A stretch of DNA of 64,000 nucleotides from Erpobdella octoculata (taxonomy: Eukaryota; Annelida; Clitellata; Hirudinida; Erpobdellidae), in contig OZ022244.1 in assembly GCA_963978895.1 (NCBI GenBank), positions 8,994,923 to 9,058,922 of the forward strand, given 5' to 3'. Both the position numbers and the translations under genes were made by a program. Numbering within the stretch: position 1 is the stretch's first letter; each line of letters starts with the position of its first letter. The notes beneath the pieces are model-generated. The model had not been told where the DNA came from and did no database searches. It was given only the letters and a program-made list of their open reading frames with translations. Below, piece after piece: positions 1 to 13,054 of the stretch.

Positions 1-119
1 GAAAAGCAGTTCCTCAAGAAAAACCAGTGAAATTATCTCACCAAAATGACTATTTTTATGATACCACATTATAATTAATTAAAACTGGAAAATCAACATG
101 TATAATACAATAAAACATT

Positions 120-310
120 ATAAATAATTAAAACTGAGGATTGTATTTTGTATTTTGGAAACACTCTATTTTGCAATTTGTATTTCGAATACTTCGAACG
201 CCCAGTATTTTGTATTAGTATGTAAACTACTTTCAAGGTAATAACTAGCATTTTGTATTTGGAATACTTTTAAGATTTATTTGTACATGCACTGATTGTA
301 GGTTGCCAAA
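120..310. repeat. AT-rich dispersed repeat (TTTTGTATTT-type)
   Basis: Repeated short motifs such as ttttgtattt and gaatactt resemble the interior of the hAT-type element at 38430-39300. No termini were found here, so this may be the edge of a copy that extends past the window start. No gene is visible in 1-570. Confidence 0.3.
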
Positions 311-570
311 GCGGAAAGACAGGCGTAGCTAGGTTTTTGGCACCCGTGGACAAGGTCTAACAAATACGCCACTACAACTTCCCATGTGTAAACTTTTCCT
401 GTAAACTATCTGCTGACCGGCTGTGGGGGGTAGTCGCACGTACTTTTTTCAAAAAATCTCCAAAAATAGCTGACGACCGGGAGAGTCGTAAAATGAAATA
501 GCTTATGACCGAGACTATTAAAAAAAAATGCGTTCCTCCGAAAGTGATTTTTGTGCCCCTTTCCAAATGT

Positions 571-1625
571 CACTTGCGGATCTAGAACCTTTTTGAAAGG
601 GGGGCCAACTTGACTCCAACAATTTTTTTCCGATGACTATAGAAGGGGTCAAATTATAATTTCCATGTTTAAAATTTGGAATAATTTTATTTAGTTAAAA
701 ATCAGCAATATTTTTCAAAGATTTTCTTATGTGATATCTAAAAAAATAAATTTACAATTCTGAATTGCGGCAAATTTAATTGTCTCGAAAATGGATGCAA
801 GAGCTTTCCTGTTCTGCAACACTTGCGCTGTCTTTTACGAGTTAACTTGGGCATCAACATGTGTTGTAGGGTCTTTAGCTCGAGAAACTGATTATTCAAG
901 TGTTCTGGCTGCATTTGCAGTATCAAAACTAGACTGTTCGTGAAGATCCAGTAGACCATTCTTGTCAGTCAAATCTGAAAAATTCGTTAAGGGACGGGTT
1001 AAAAGTTTGCCCTTTCGTTGACCATGGCACGAATCGGACACAGAAAATAGTACACAAACAGCGCACCAGGCTCCAGCTTTATCAGGACATTTTGAGACAG
1101 CAAGCCACTTGTATTGCAGAAGATGGTCGGAGTTAAGAGCCATCCGCCTTTGAACACCAGTCTTGATATGCGAATCCGAATTGTAACTCCGCTTGCTTTA
1201 TTTTCTTCAACCGTTTCAATGGAGGTCCACTTAATTCACTTGACATCTTAATATCTATCGGCTTTCAGAAGTCGTATTTTGAGAAAACTTATGACTTTTA
1301 TGGACAAATACACAAATAAATAATTATATAACGAATTTATTAACAAGAAATATCATGGTGGCTAGCTAGAACTCAACTAGCCAAGACGAAAACACAGCTA
1401 TTCAATGATAAAACATAAGAAAATTTAACATTAGCAACGATATAAAACAGCAATAAAATAATACAACATTAGCAAATTTAACATATATTTGTACTAACTT
1501 AGATTTCATTAACTGAACTTTTTAATTTTTTAAATATGATTTTGACGAGAGGGGACAAAGTCTATTGGAAAAATACGAGGGAGGGGGCCATGGCCGGACT
1601 GGCCCCCCACCTGGATCCGCCCTTG
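571..1625 (-). mobile_element. hAT-type DNA transposon, internally deleted
   Basis: The left end reads cacttgcggatctag and the right end ctggatccgcccttg. These are imperfect inverted termini of the CAGGGGCGGATC kind common in hAT elements. The flanking 8 bp are ccaaatgt (563-570) and cccaatgt (1626-1633), a 7/8 match as expected for an aged hAT target duplication. The interior holds a minus-strand transposase remnant. It may itself sit inside an older element whose ends at 320 and 1658 share the motif gcgtagctagg. Confidence 0.7.
738..1143 (-). pseudogene. hAT transposase remnant, TTF-type zinc-finger region
   Basis: Two overlapping minus-strand frames (1143-892 and 959-738) form one broken reading. 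The first contains KWLAVSKCPDKAGAWCAVC, then a LTRPLTNFSDL block and LDLHEQSSFDT. This order is familiar from the N-terminal TTF-type zinc finger of hAT transposases (ZMYM1-like proteins). The second frame continues the sequence after a frameshift. The catalytic core and the C-terminal dimerisation domain are absent, so this is a dead fragment. Family placement is from remembered motif similarity. Confidence 0.65.
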
Positions 1626-1658
1626 CCCAATGTGATCTGCCCCCTAGCTACGCTTCTG

Positions 1659-2374
<716 letters not shown>

Positions 2375-2609
2375 TCAAATTTCATGTTTATGAACGACCT
2401 AGATTAGAAGTTCATAATGACTACATCACAACAGAAGAATCCAAGCCATCTTGAAGATGGCAATAAGAATGTTTAAAATAATTTCCTCAAAAAACTCGTT
2501 GTTTATTACATAATATTTAAGCTGTTAGCATTCCACGAAGATCAATTGTGAAGATAACTATGACAACAAAGAAAACAAATACTCTGAGTTCTAAATAAAA
2601 AATTTAATG

Positions 2610-2880
2610 CATTTATAAAAACATAATAATTATTTCAATGTAATCAACATAATACAATATCTAATAAAATAAACATAACTAAAAATCCAACAAAAGAAAC
2701 ACAATTGATATTCCAATATTTTAACATAATTATTATTCTAATGAAATGCACACAATAATCCAATATAATTAACATAATTAATATCCAATAAAATAAAAAC
2801 AATTAATATTCAAATACAATAAATATAATTAATATCCAATAAAATAAACATATTTATAATTCCAATAACATAAAATTAGT
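2610..2880. repeat. Degenerate tandem repeat downstream of SNX27
   Basis: Approximate repeats of about 30 bp built on aataaaataaacataattaa and variants. Nothing coding was seen between 2373 and 3221. Confidence 0.5.
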
Positions 2881-3211
2881 ATACAAACTTTTTGATAATA
2901 AAACTATTTGATAAGAACAAAATGTCAAGAATTTTGTAAAGTAATAATATAAAATACATTCTTTACTGAAATCCAGAAGAGAAATGTACAATGGAATTAA
3001 ACAGCACGATAATTACGTTTGTAAAACTCAATAGCTGTAATGCTGCATATCTATTTTTTAAATATTCAATACATAGAACAGAAAGTAAATGCGGTAGAGC
3101 ACTGTAACAACTGAAATACAAAAGTAAAAATGTTCAAGTAGATCTATCTATAATTGTAAACAAAACTTGTGGTAAGCTGAAGAGTATTTCAAATAATAAA
3201 AAAATAAGAAG

Positions 3212-3218
3212 ATTTTAT
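3212..3218 (-). promoter_or_regulatory. Possible SNX27 polyadenylation signal
   Basis: On the minus strand AATAAA follows the SNX27 stop codon by only a few bases. A more distal signal in the AT-rich sequence below 3210 is equally possible. Confidence 0.3.
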
Positions 3219-3221
3219 TAA

Positions 3222-6200
3222 TTACTCTTCTCTTTCTTTCAACACTTTATCAAAACATTCTTTCATGTATTCAAACTGAAAATAATTTAAATTAAAATCA
3301 TTAAGATTATTTCAAACCATAATATATAAAATGCCAGATGACTGACTGATACATCCGGAATGCACAACGGTGGTTTGTCACCGAGTAACCATGGGGGTGG
3401 TCTGTGGGTCACCAAGTAACCACGAGAGTGGTTTATGGGCCACCAAGTAACCATGGGGGTGGTTTGTGGGTCCCCAAGTTCATGGGGGTTATTTGCCACC
3501 AAGTAACCTCTTAGTTTGAAATAATAAAAAAATGTTACTAACGTAACGAGTACAGATTCTGATTGGTCTTGGTTTTTTTCCTTCTTTATGAAATTCAAAA
3601 CTAAATGAAATTCCTTCCTCATCTGAGTCATAATTTTTTATTTCTTTCCATTGAAAGTCTATCACTTGTGGCTGCACGTTTACAAATTTAAAAAATTTAA
3701 ATTTAATTCATTGCAGCTACAATAATTCAACATAAACCTAAAATTCTTTAAACCAGGGTTGTCCAACCTTTCTGTTCATATGACCACATCAACCGTTGAC
3801 AGGTTAGCGGGCCGGATTGAGATTACATAATTATTTAAACTAAAAACACCATCATTCATAAATTTATTAAATCAAATTTATTTATTTTGCACTTTCATCC
3901 CGCAAAACAGCTTTTTGCAGCAGTATGTCCTACCAAAAAAGCAAAAAATGTGTTGGTCAATAAATCATGTTAAATAAATGATCTCATTATATACATCTCA
4001 TGTGGTTTTGTAACTATTTACTCATTATATACATCTCATGTGGTTTTGTAACTATTTACTCATTATATATATCTCATGTGGTATTGCTACAACAACACTT
4101 TTAGAAAAAAACTGCAATGTACAAAATTTTTCAAAACCTTCTGTTTCTGAATTAGCACTAAATTTTTAGTAAAAGTAACAAGTTGTTAAAACAATTTATG
4201 AACAAGCTGATTCTTAACATTGAATTTAAGCAGCAGAATAAATAAATTTTGGAAATACTTAAAGGACTTGGCATGCCATATGAAAACCTTTAGATCAACA
4301 GCTTAATGAGTGCACAAATTCAAGACCAAAATTAAATTTAAAACTTCAAAAAATAAAGTTTGGATGTTACCTCAACGATTCCCTGATTTGTACAAGCCTT
4401 TAACTTAAAGAATTCGAAGGATACAATTGGAACAACATGTCCACCTTTCCTCGAATCACATGCACAGTGTGGAAATACAACTTCTCCATATCCACTCTTT
4501 GATCTCAACTGTTTTAATAGCTGGATAACAAATAATAAACTTAAAAAAACAATAATGAACAAAGATTGAAGAAATCTATGTTAAGTTTTTCAGTGACCTC
4601 AATTTGATTTCCAGTTTGCTGCAAAATTCTTAACTCCTGCATTTCATCACTGCTGGCTTTGATGAGACCCTCATTTAAATCTTTGATAGCCTTTTTTAAA
4701 TATTTTAATTAATATTTTAAAGATAATAAGTAGATAAAAATAATAAACAATGATGATCAACGACTCACTTGCCAGTAAATAAGATTAAGTGCCACAGAAT
4801 TAGAAAATAGAGACAGCTCAAGAGTGGGAGAGAAAATGAACTTGCGAAGACAAATACAAGTTGAGATGTAAGTATTGTAATTATGTATGTACAGATTGTG
4901 AGGAAATTCATTTTGTTTCAATTTTCTATCTGCATAAAAAGATACTAAAATTTTTGATCACAGCAATGAATGGCAGAGAAAATAAGTAATGAAATAATAC
5001 TCCAGAATCTAAATAAGTAATAAAATAATACTCCAGAATCTAAATAAGTAATAAAATAATACTCCAGAATCTAAATAAGTAATAAAATAATACTCCGGAC
5101 TCAAAATAAGTAATGAAATAATACTCCGGACTCAAAATAAGTAATGAACTCAAAATAAATAATAAAATACTCCAGAATCAAAATTTACTAGCATAATAGC
5201 TCAAAAATGAAATCAATAGAAAAACAGGTTTCAATTTATTTTATTTTCATACTTGAGAGCTTCTATGACAACAATTATAAATCCTTACAGTTTAAAAATG
5301 CTAGTATTTTTAAAAAGTTTAAATATCTTCAAATGAAATCAGCATATCTCTTGCAACACAGCAAAATAATTGGAAAATGTGCATGATAATGAAAAGTCTT
5401 AAATGAAGATCATAATGTGTCAGGTTGTGTGAGCTGAAAAAGAAAAAAACTTTAAATTTTTAGCAGTTTGATAGAAAAAATAAAACTCTTAAAAATAAGT
5501 AAAGTTTGTGCAGATTGTCAATTATCTTATTGGTGTTGTTTCTAAAATAACAAACCATTTGTATTTCAATTACTGTGTGAAAATTGATATCTAAAATACA
5601 ACTCCAAGTATACATCAATACAAAATGAAATCAATAGAAAAAACAGGTTTCAATTTATTTTATTTACTGACAATGCACTTTGTGATTAATAAAAACTAAC
5701 AGAATGAATTTTCTTCTATCTCAAAAAGTGCAAAAAATTCCATTGTGTTGGATGTCCACATCATTTTTTTAGCCAGTAACTGAAAATAAATAACAGAAGT
5801 AAGTGAACAGTGATATTACAGTTTTTTGTGTAAGGGGTCGCAAAATTTAATAGAATGCATTGTAATTAGAAATGTTTGAAGTTTCAGCTCGATTGAATGA
5901 TGGGAAGTGTGGAAATTTTCACTTTCAAAGTTTTGTCAACAAACAAGAATGGCAGTGAAATTTACATAAATGAATTAAAAACTATTTAATTGATAATCAT
6001 AATTTATAAAAATTGTGAAAAACTAATTAAAAAAATAAGACAAACACCTCACAAACATCAGAGGTGACTGAACTTTTTTGTATTGTAAGAGATTCAAGGT
6101 TTTCGTCGGGTAATAAAATTTTTATAGTAACATCTCCTTTACCATCCTTTTAATATGAAATATATAAAATAATAAACCTCTTCAAAATAAAAGAAGCTCC

Positions 6201-7398
6201 TATTTATAACTATTTATAACTTACTGGCTTTGAAAGTGTAAGAAACTCTTGCATAGTATCAGATTCACCAATGATCTTTACTGAACACACTTAAAATAGA
6301 ATTCATAATGAATATAATTAAAACTTTAAATATAAACAATTTAATAAAAGGAAACAACCTTTTTCAAGATATTGCTCCAATCCTCTCCTTCTTGAATCCA
6401 ACTGTTGATCTGTCAAATTAAATGGCCACTTGCTTGGAAACTTAGGATAAGAAAAATCTTGAAACTGAGCTTTGAGTTGAGAATGAAGTGCTGAAAATTC
6501 TCTGTATCTTTTTGAGCAAATATGTCTACCAGCCAGATAGATGTTGTACACCTAATTTTTCATCAAAATTGGAACCTTTGAAAGATTTTCTATCTAACAA
6601 TTTGCTTTATTGTATTAATAATTGTATATACACAGAAATTAATAATTATAATTCTTAAATCTTTTAATAATGCTATAAATATTTCATCACTTAAAACAAG
6701 CAAATTTACAATAAATTTTTCTTTGGTTTTCTCTTGAACACTATAATCTAAAATGCTGATAGGTAGAGATTTTATTTCTGAATAATCATTAGCAGAAGAC
6801 GATGTGCCATCGCTGGCATCTGATTCCTCAATAAAAGTGTGAGAAGACGTTGTTATCACTGAAAAATAAATTGAAATATAAATAAAATTCATTTGAGACT
6901 CTAGAGATTTGAAATATTCTTCATCATCATTATGTTTACCAGTTAATACCAATGAATCTCCTCCTGATCTTATAAGGTCCACAACTTGTTTGTGAGTGGC
7001 TCCCTCAACATTTTTTCCATTTCTGTTGCACAAAAAATAAATAAATTGATATGAAAAAGACAACAGGGGTTTGAAATCGCAGAAGAAAGTTCTAAATCTA
7101 AAGTTTAATTAAGATATTGTTTATTTAATTAATAGTAGCTAGTATAAACTACTTACACTTCTAAAATTTTATCTCCTTTACGTATTCCTGACTTATATGC
7201 CGCGCCGCCATCTAGAACAGCACTTATCTGCTGCATGGGAGCGTATAGTTCGCCATTTATACTTCTGAGTTGTCCGCCTTCTCCCACCTGTCCTCGAACA
7301 TTGAAACCAAATCCGGTATCAGACTTTGTTATAACAACGACTCTGGGACCGAAAGATGGGTCTTTGCAAGGTGAAGAAAGATCCTCTGTGTCACTCAT
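3222..7398 (-). CDS. SNX27: Sorting nexin 27 (SNX27), complete 12-exon gene
   Basis: SNX27 recycles PDZ-ligand membrane cargo from endosomes to the cell surface with retromer. CDS exons in transcript order: 7398-7157, 7022-6940, 6858-6710, 6551-6359, 6289-6225, 6146-6048, 5779-5701, 4929-4769, 4690-4598, 4520-4371, 3671-3543, 3275-3222. All have GT-AG borders and compatible phases and sum to 1497 bp (498 residues). The PDZ domain is about residues 18-109, with TGFGFNV at 28-34 and a long loop containing [11 protein letters not shown]. The PX domain is about 142-242, with the phosphoinositide-binding SKRYREF (Arg175) and SKWPFNL. The FERM-like module is about 245-498, with [12 protein letters not shown] and [14 protein letters not shown]. 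It is somewhat shorter than the vertebrate protein (about 540 residues). The ATG was chosen because it opens the PDZ exon in frame with no upstream coding seen. The FERM F1-F2 segment is the most diverged part. Introns are mostly short and repeat-poor apart from three small tandem arrays. Confidence 0.95.
3365..3505. repeat. Intronic minisatellite, last SNX27 intron
   Basis: About four imperfect copies of a roughly 36-bp unit built on ccaagtaaccatgggggtgg. It is GC-rich relative to its surroundings. It lies between exons 11 and 12 of SNX27. Confidence 0.8.
3755..3830. mobile_element. Possible hAT-like terminus
   Basis: The motif ccagggttgtccaacctt followed by gcgggccggatt resembles one end of many hAT elements. 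No partner end was found. It lies in SNX27 intron 10. Confidence 0.3.
3975..4090. repeat. 38-bp tandem repeat in SNX27 intron 10
   Basis: Three near-identical copies of a unit containing ctcattatatacatctcatg followed by tggttttgtaac. Confidence 0.85.
4984..5165. repeat. About 30-bp tandem repeat in SNX27 intron 7
   Basis: About six copies of a unit containing taagtaataaaataatactc with cagaatcta or ggactcaaa endings. Confidence 0.85.
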
Positions 7399-8103
7399 GT
7401 CAACTTTCCATATCCAGTAATTTCATTTCACCGTCTGACAATTACGATCATAACACGACCATAACAACATAACATCTGATTCTTGGCAAAACTGAAATCC
7501 GCTTTTAAAAACCAACTTTCTAATCAGATTATGTCGTTTGTAAAATAACTCGTTATTTGAAGAAAAAAATTAATGAACAAGTTTTTACGACAATTTTTCA
7601 GGCGTTTGACTGAAGCCTCATACGGTAGTCTTAGTCTGCTGTAGTCTTAAATCATACGGAGTCATATACTAAGTAGGGGAAGACGGGGCTAGTTGTCACA
7701 AATTTTACGTTTAATGATGTGCGCAAGTCATATCATATATAAACTATTACAAATCCAAGACATGCATTAGTTAGCTGAATTACTATATAATGAGGAGAAA
7801 ATCATAAACAATCTTAATTATACAGTGAACCATGTCATAAATGAGATCAAAAGGTAGACCCCAAGATGTGACAACCTACCCCATGATCAGGCCCGTCGAG
7901 AGGATGAAGAAGGCCCGGGGCAGCTCACTTTGGTGGGCCTCTAGAACCCTAGCTATTATATGTAGCTAAAAATAATATTATATATTTAATTTGTTTACAT
8001 TTTTTAAATATTATATAATTAATTTTTTTAATATTATGTATTTAATTTGTTTACATTTTTTAAATATTATATAATTAATTTTTTTAATATTATGTATTTA
8101 ATT

Positions 8104-8743
8104 TGTTTAAATTTTAAGATTTTCTTATCGTTTTTCTCTCTCGCTCCCGTTTTCTTCCCGCTTGATCTCCCGCTCCCTTTTCCGTTCCCGCTTGCTTTCC
8201 CGTTTCCGGTCGTTTTCCCGCTTTTTCCCCTTCCCCCTTGTTCTCCCGTTCCCTCTCATTCTTTAGTTCCCGTTCCCGCTTGCTTTCCCGTTTCAGTTTC
8301 CGCTCATTCACCCGCTCCTCTCACTTTATTATTATCGATTTCAATTTTTTTCACAAAAACCTTCTTCTATTGACTTTCAAAATTGTGTGAAAATTTCATT
8401 ACGACCGGATAATGAATGGTGTAGCAATTTAGCAAGGCATAAAAGATATACATACACACACAGGAAACGGGAGAGCGAGCGGGAACGGGAGAGCAAGCGG
8501 GAACTGAAACATGACCGAAACGGGATCGGGAAAGCAAAGAGCGAGCGGGAAAGGGAGAGGCAGCGAGAGAGCGGGAACGGGAAAGCGTCGGGAACGTGAG
8601 AGCAAGCGGGAAAGCAACCGGGGAACTTGAGAGCAATCGGAAACGGGAAAGCCCCCAGGAGCGGAAGAGCTAGCGGGGAAGGAAACGGGAGCTAGAGGAA
8701 AACAATAAAAAACCCGGACAATGCCGGGTACCACGCTAGTACA
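8104..8743. mobile_element. Helitron-like family 2: two copies head to head
   Basis: The left half (8104-8450) is minus-oriented: a CCCG-rich tract followed by the family block tgtgaaaatttcattacgac and gaatggtgtagcaa. The right half (8461-8743) is the complementary GGGA-rich tract, plus-oriented, ending gccgggtaccacgctagt. Terminal CTAG after a short GC hairpin is the usual Helitron 3' end. Reading frames through the tracts are composition artefacts. Confidence 0.65.
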
Positions 8744-8745
8744 GT

Positions 8746-8882
8746 CGATTCCGCTTAATTGGGCCACCGGTTAATTGAGACAGCGCTTACTTGGGCCAAA
8801 TCTCAAAGACCAGAAACCAACCCAAGGAACCAACAGTAAATTTACATGTTTTATTGGGACAACATTCCGCTTAATTGAGTCA
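8746..8882. mobile_element. Fragment with pogo-like termini
   Basis: The motif cagtcgattccgcttaattg recurs in variant form about 110 bp later (ttccgcttaattgagtc), both next to ttgggac or ttgggcc. This resembles the termini of pogo/Tigger MITEs. Complete ends could not be assigned. Confidence 0.4.
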
Positions 8883-8890
8883 ATAAATTT

Positions 8891-8986
8891 AAGATCAATT
8901 TTAATCTATTATATTAATATCTAGATCAATTTTAATCTATTATATTAATATCTAGATCAATTTTAATCTATTGTATTAATATCTAT
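8891..8986. repeat. About 32-bp tandem repeat, three copies
   Basis: Three near-identical units containing agatcaattttaatctatt and attaatatct. Confidence 0.9.
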
Positions 8987-9937
8987 CTTTTTTATGAAAA
9001 ATAGAAAAAGAGATAAAGGATGCAACAAAGTAGTTGCAAAAAATAATTATTTAATAGTTTTTTATAAATTTTTTTCAGTTTATAATAGAGCCTTTTCTGT
9101 TTTTGTAGCGAGTGTTTAAAGTTTTAGTAAATTCGCAAAAAAATCAACCAGTCAGTCAAACCTATCTAAAAAGTTATTTTTTTATTTGTATCATAACCTA
9201 GAAATAATTAGTGACAATACACTAGCATTACATTAAGCATCATCAGTCTCATCCATTATAGATTGAATCTATTATTAACTTTTTGCAAAATCCAATAAAG
9301 TAACAAGAACTTCTAAACTATGTTGTAATTTTACATTACACTAAAAAAGGTCGTTTAAGGTTTTCATCAAAAATATATTTAGTTAAATAGATCTAAATTT
9401 TAACGCTATGACAAGAATGAAAGCGATAATGATTTTGAAGAACAGTAGGAAGAAGTTTTAAATTAGGTCAGATGAGAACGAATATGAAAATTATTTTTCT
9501 AAACATCTGGTTTCATTAAAAAAAAGATCAAATTGATATCTAGATCACACACAGAGACATTTTACAGCTTGATGCATTTCATTTCGGTGCGGAAATGTAG
9601 CTACTTTATTGGTTGAAGTTCTGTTTTCAAATTCCGGTGAGAGAAGAAAATAATTTTTAAGTATGACGGTTGTAATAAAATAGTTGAAATTAAAAAAACA
9701 CGTTTTTGTTGTTATTAAAGTCTGTTGTAAATTTTAGAAGGGCTGGGAGCGTTTTTTTTCAACGGTGGTGGGCCCTCAGACGAGCGGGGGCCCAGGACGA
9801 TGTACCCGCCAGACCCCCCTCTCGACGGCCCTGCCCATGATGGGGTAGGCTGTCTCAAAGGACGGGGCACGTTGTCTCAGCTACAATTTTGCATAGCTTT
9901 TGTATGGTGACAATCCCAGTTTCATCAACATTGTATA

Positions 9938-11092
9938 CTAGAGATAGCCCGTCAAAAATGACGGAAGTTTTAAAATACGGCGACCGTTATTATCAAATGG
10001 TGGCTCTCCGTCTTCATTCACAAAAATCATGGCCACTTCATTACTTGTCGGTGCATTGTATCTTCGCAGATCTGACTGTCGATCTCTTCTCAGTGCCATA
10101 TTGATGATTGGAATTTGCTCTCCTGCTGCTATGGCTTGTTCAGCTTCTTGATTTTCTATATCTCGCATCAATTGATAGCTTTGGGCTAGTCTATTGTGTT
10201 CACGGAAGAAGCGATCTATTTTATCTAAAATATCAGGACGACAATTTTCATTTGCTTCATTTTCTTGACGTACTTCTGTGGCTTGTGTACTATCAAGTAC
10301 TTAAATTTGCGCAAATTGTGGCGCTTGGCCGGCAGGTGACAGTAAATGGGAGGTTCGATGGTAAATTGTTCCATGAATTTTAAAAACATAAGGTCCTCTG
10401 CCAGGCAAATCAAAAAATTTTGCGCCCATGGAAGCGAAAGAAACTGCGCTGTTGTATGATCGAATATGTTGTCGAAAATTTTGTCTATCTGGATTGGCCG
10501 TGTCTGACATGAGGCTTTTAAGAAAATCGGGATATTCAAGTGTATTACCGTGAATGTCAATTGGTTTTGGCAACATTACTTTGCCTTTTCGACAACATGA
10601 AGTGAATAGTCCATCTGATGGTTGCTCTGCAGCAAAATTTCTTGATCGACATGAAGTACATAAAACATCAAATTCACCACAATCATGTTGATCGAATTGA
10701 GTTTCGTTGAAGTTAATTGCTTTGTTACGAACTGCCTCACCCGCACGATCTCGTGCTAAACGTTGGGAGATCGCATTAGCAGCTCGATGTAGCTGCAATT
10801 CATTGGGAGACATTTGTTCAACTCGATGGCGTTGCGAGGCAGCATTGGTTTCTCGATGTAGTTGCAATTCATTGGGAGACATTTGCAAAACTCAATGGCG
10901 TTCCTTGGCAGCATTGGTTTCTCGATGTAACTGCAATTCATGGGGAGACATTTGCTCAATTCGATGACGTTGTGAGGCAGCAATGGAAGTGTGAAAAGCT
11001 TCTAGATGTTGAGGAGTAAGTCGATAGACATAACGTTGTTGTGATGCGGCATGAGAAGCATGACAAATTTGCAATTCCTCAACAGACATTTG
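9938..11092 (-). pseudogene. Helitron Rep/helicase protein, N-terminal fragment
   Basis: The best minus-strand frame (10888-10301) carries QMSPNELQLHRETNAASQRH-type repeats. These are followed by FDVLCTSCRSRNF, CCRKGKVMLP, IRSYNSAVSFASMGAKF and GTIYHRTSHLLSPAGQAPQF. This order matches the region just before the Rep nuclease in invertebrate Helitron polyproteins. A further frame (10171-9938) contains NAPTSNEVAMIFVNEDGEPP, the next conserved block. The short repeat also continues upstream to about 11092 in shifted frames. Rep catalytic histidines and the helicase are missing and there are several frameshifts, so it is dead. It lies within the pogo element; its own ends were not found. Confidence 0.8.
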
Positions 11093-11162
11093 TGCAGTGC
11101 GTTGCTGATGAGCTTCTGCATCTAAAACTCGAATTTTTGCTTTTGATTGTGGAGTTTGTCAT

Positions 11163-11311
<149 letters not shown>

Positions 11312-11313
11312 CG

Positions 11314-11896
11314 TTACAGAATCATTAAACAGGCAGTGACGTGGTCTACTATTATATATATTGACTGTGGTCCAAATCCTGTTCCACGACCCATAACTTC
11401 TGAAAGGTTGTCAAAAAACATGCATACATTAGTTCTGTTGAAATTGGTCATGCGAGCTAGAGATGTGGGTTCTGGCTCACGAATGGATAGTGATGAGTTT
11501 CGGCGCATAAAATCCTCAAACCAATCAAGGCCAGCTATCTGTTGTTCCGCCCATTTTGGTAGAATTTTCAATTTTTTTGCATTGGCCAGTTTATAAGCAA
11601 GTGCACGGATATTCTTTGGTGTTAAACCGTGATAAATCTGGGCTGCTTTTTTAACATCATAAGCAACAAGTAATTCTTCTAGGTTCTCTGGGAAACCTTG
11701 ACGAACTCTCTTGTAGCCAACATGAAACAGGTCACCTGTATCTTTTTGTAGCTTAACATAACGTCCTAAAGTCTTAGTCATTTAGACAAGCTGATTCTCT
11801 GACACTAAGTCCTGATTCAAGTACAGCTGTAACAGCAAGCTTCATTTGGTCCTTGGAGTAAGCTGCTCTGTTTGTTACTCTGACTTGGTGCCTCAT
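11314..11896 (-). pseudogene. pogo/Tigger transposase, N-terminal fragment
   Basis: The first segment, from the ATG at 11896, reads NRAAYSKDQMKLAVTAVLES, a Psq-type helix-turn-helix, then stops after about 39 residues. A shifted frame (11781-11314) continues with LPKWAEQQIAGLDWFEDFM, SIREPEPTSLAR and [14 protein letters not shown], the CENP-B-like DNA-binding domain preceding the DDE domain in pogo elements. The reading degenerates at the expected start of the catalytic domain, beside the TA microsatellite. At least one frameshift and loss of the DDE region make it inactive. It belongs with the termini at 7673 and 12342. Confidence 0.8.
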
Positions 11897-11956
11897 GATA
11901 TTTCCTGCAAATCAAACACAAAATGTCTTAACATTAAAAACACCATACAGCTTTTT

Positions 11957-11994
11957 AAGGGGTATGTTGTCATTCGTGTGACAACATACCCCTT
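11957..11994. repeat. Perfect 16-bp hairpin
   Basis: The arms aaggggtatgttgtca and tgacaacatacccctt are exact reverse complements around a 6-base loop. The arm resembles the pogo terminal sequence (ggggctagttgtca), suggesting a second, internal pair of pogo-type ends. Confidence 0.85.
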
Positions 11995-12342
11995 ACAACT
12001 ATCAACGTCGCCAATGTTTATAGGTCAGACGACACTAACGTAAACAATGCGCACGTTTAATATTTACTTTGGTAATCAATGATCTACAAAACATTGTAAA
12101 AAAGGCTCACCTGCGTCGTTTTACGCCGCTATAACATGAACTTTATTAACTTCGATAAAGATGCTTTTACGTTTTCGAAAGCGCGAGTTTTCAGCTACAG
12201 TTAAACAAATCAATCTAATCGTTCAACATCTGTTTACCATTAACGAGCTTAATATTTAAACACTTTCTAGCCGCCTAAGCACAACATAGACATATACACT
12301 TTTGCGAGAGGGCCGCTGAGACAACAAGCCCCGTCTTCCTAC

Positions 12343-13046
12343 GAAGAATGGCAGTTTTTTTTTACCGTTTTCTCATCGTAACTGTTCATCACAAAAATTC
12401 AAACTCCTTTCATATAGACCTAGAACGTCACATTGCCTGGACCCCAAAAAAACTCTTTATTTAATTGCTCCCAACATTTTTGCAAGTTAATGTAGATGTA
12501 AATCCAAAATCATTTGAGCATGCAGTAAAAGTAAAACCAATAAAACCAATAATATTTTAGTCCGACGTTGACGAAGTCAGATTAAACTATCGTGCAACCA
12601 AACGTAGTCCAAAAAACTAGTGTGACCATGGCTTGAAATTGCTCTGTGTGAGCGACGTATTTCTCTCTCCCTCTCTCTCAGAGGCGTCATTTGCGAGATC
12701 AGGGCCTCTCCCCAAAGATTTTGCGAAAAAAAATTTTTGAGAGATCTTTGAAGAAGTTTATGGAAAAGTAGCTCCGAATACCTCTTTTCGGTCATCTGCT
12801 CTTTTGAGAAAAAATGTTTAAAGTTTTGAAATTAAAAAAATAGATATCAATGCTTGATCTTGGGAGCCTGGGGCAGCGCCATGCGTTAGCAAAAATATTA
12901 TATATGCATTGTATAATTTCAGTTGATTGATTTTTGTTTAAAAACATTAAAATATTTGCAAAGATAATCATTTTTTGCACAAAGTGTTTTTCCATTTCAT
13001 CAGTGCAACCTAAAAATATTTGTATGCTCATAAAGCATTGATCAAA
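12343..13046. other. Non-coding spacer
   Basis: Contains a CT-rich patch (12660-12680) and the phrase gcgagatcagggcctctcccc, but no exon, RNA gene or paired termini that could be supported. Confidence 0.4.
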
Positions 13047-13054
13047 GTTGAGAC

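Larger units (their letters stand above)
7888..9833. mobile_element. hAT-type element with perfect 8-bp target duplication
   Basis: It begins caggcccgtcgagagg and ends with the imperfect inverse cctctcgacggccctg. The flanking sequences at 7880-7887 and 9834-9841 are both cccatgat. No transposase reading survives inside, so it is non-autonomous. It was later hit by the Helitron-like pieces at 8104-8743. Confidence 0.85.

Noticed and set aside
320..1658. Outer element sharing gcgtagctagg at both ends
   Set aside because: Inverted similarity is short and the flanking 8-mers do not match, so it was not listed as a feature.
5330..5430. Minus-strand reading [14 protein letters not shown] with an acceptor-like site in SNX27 intron 7
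   Set aside because: Wrong phase and no match to SNX27; exon 8 at 4929-4769 restores the family sequence precisely without it.
8047..8767. Pro/Phe-rich and Arg/Glu-rich frames
   Set aside because: They translate the CCCG/GGGA-rich tract of Helitron family 2 and recur in every copy on either strand.
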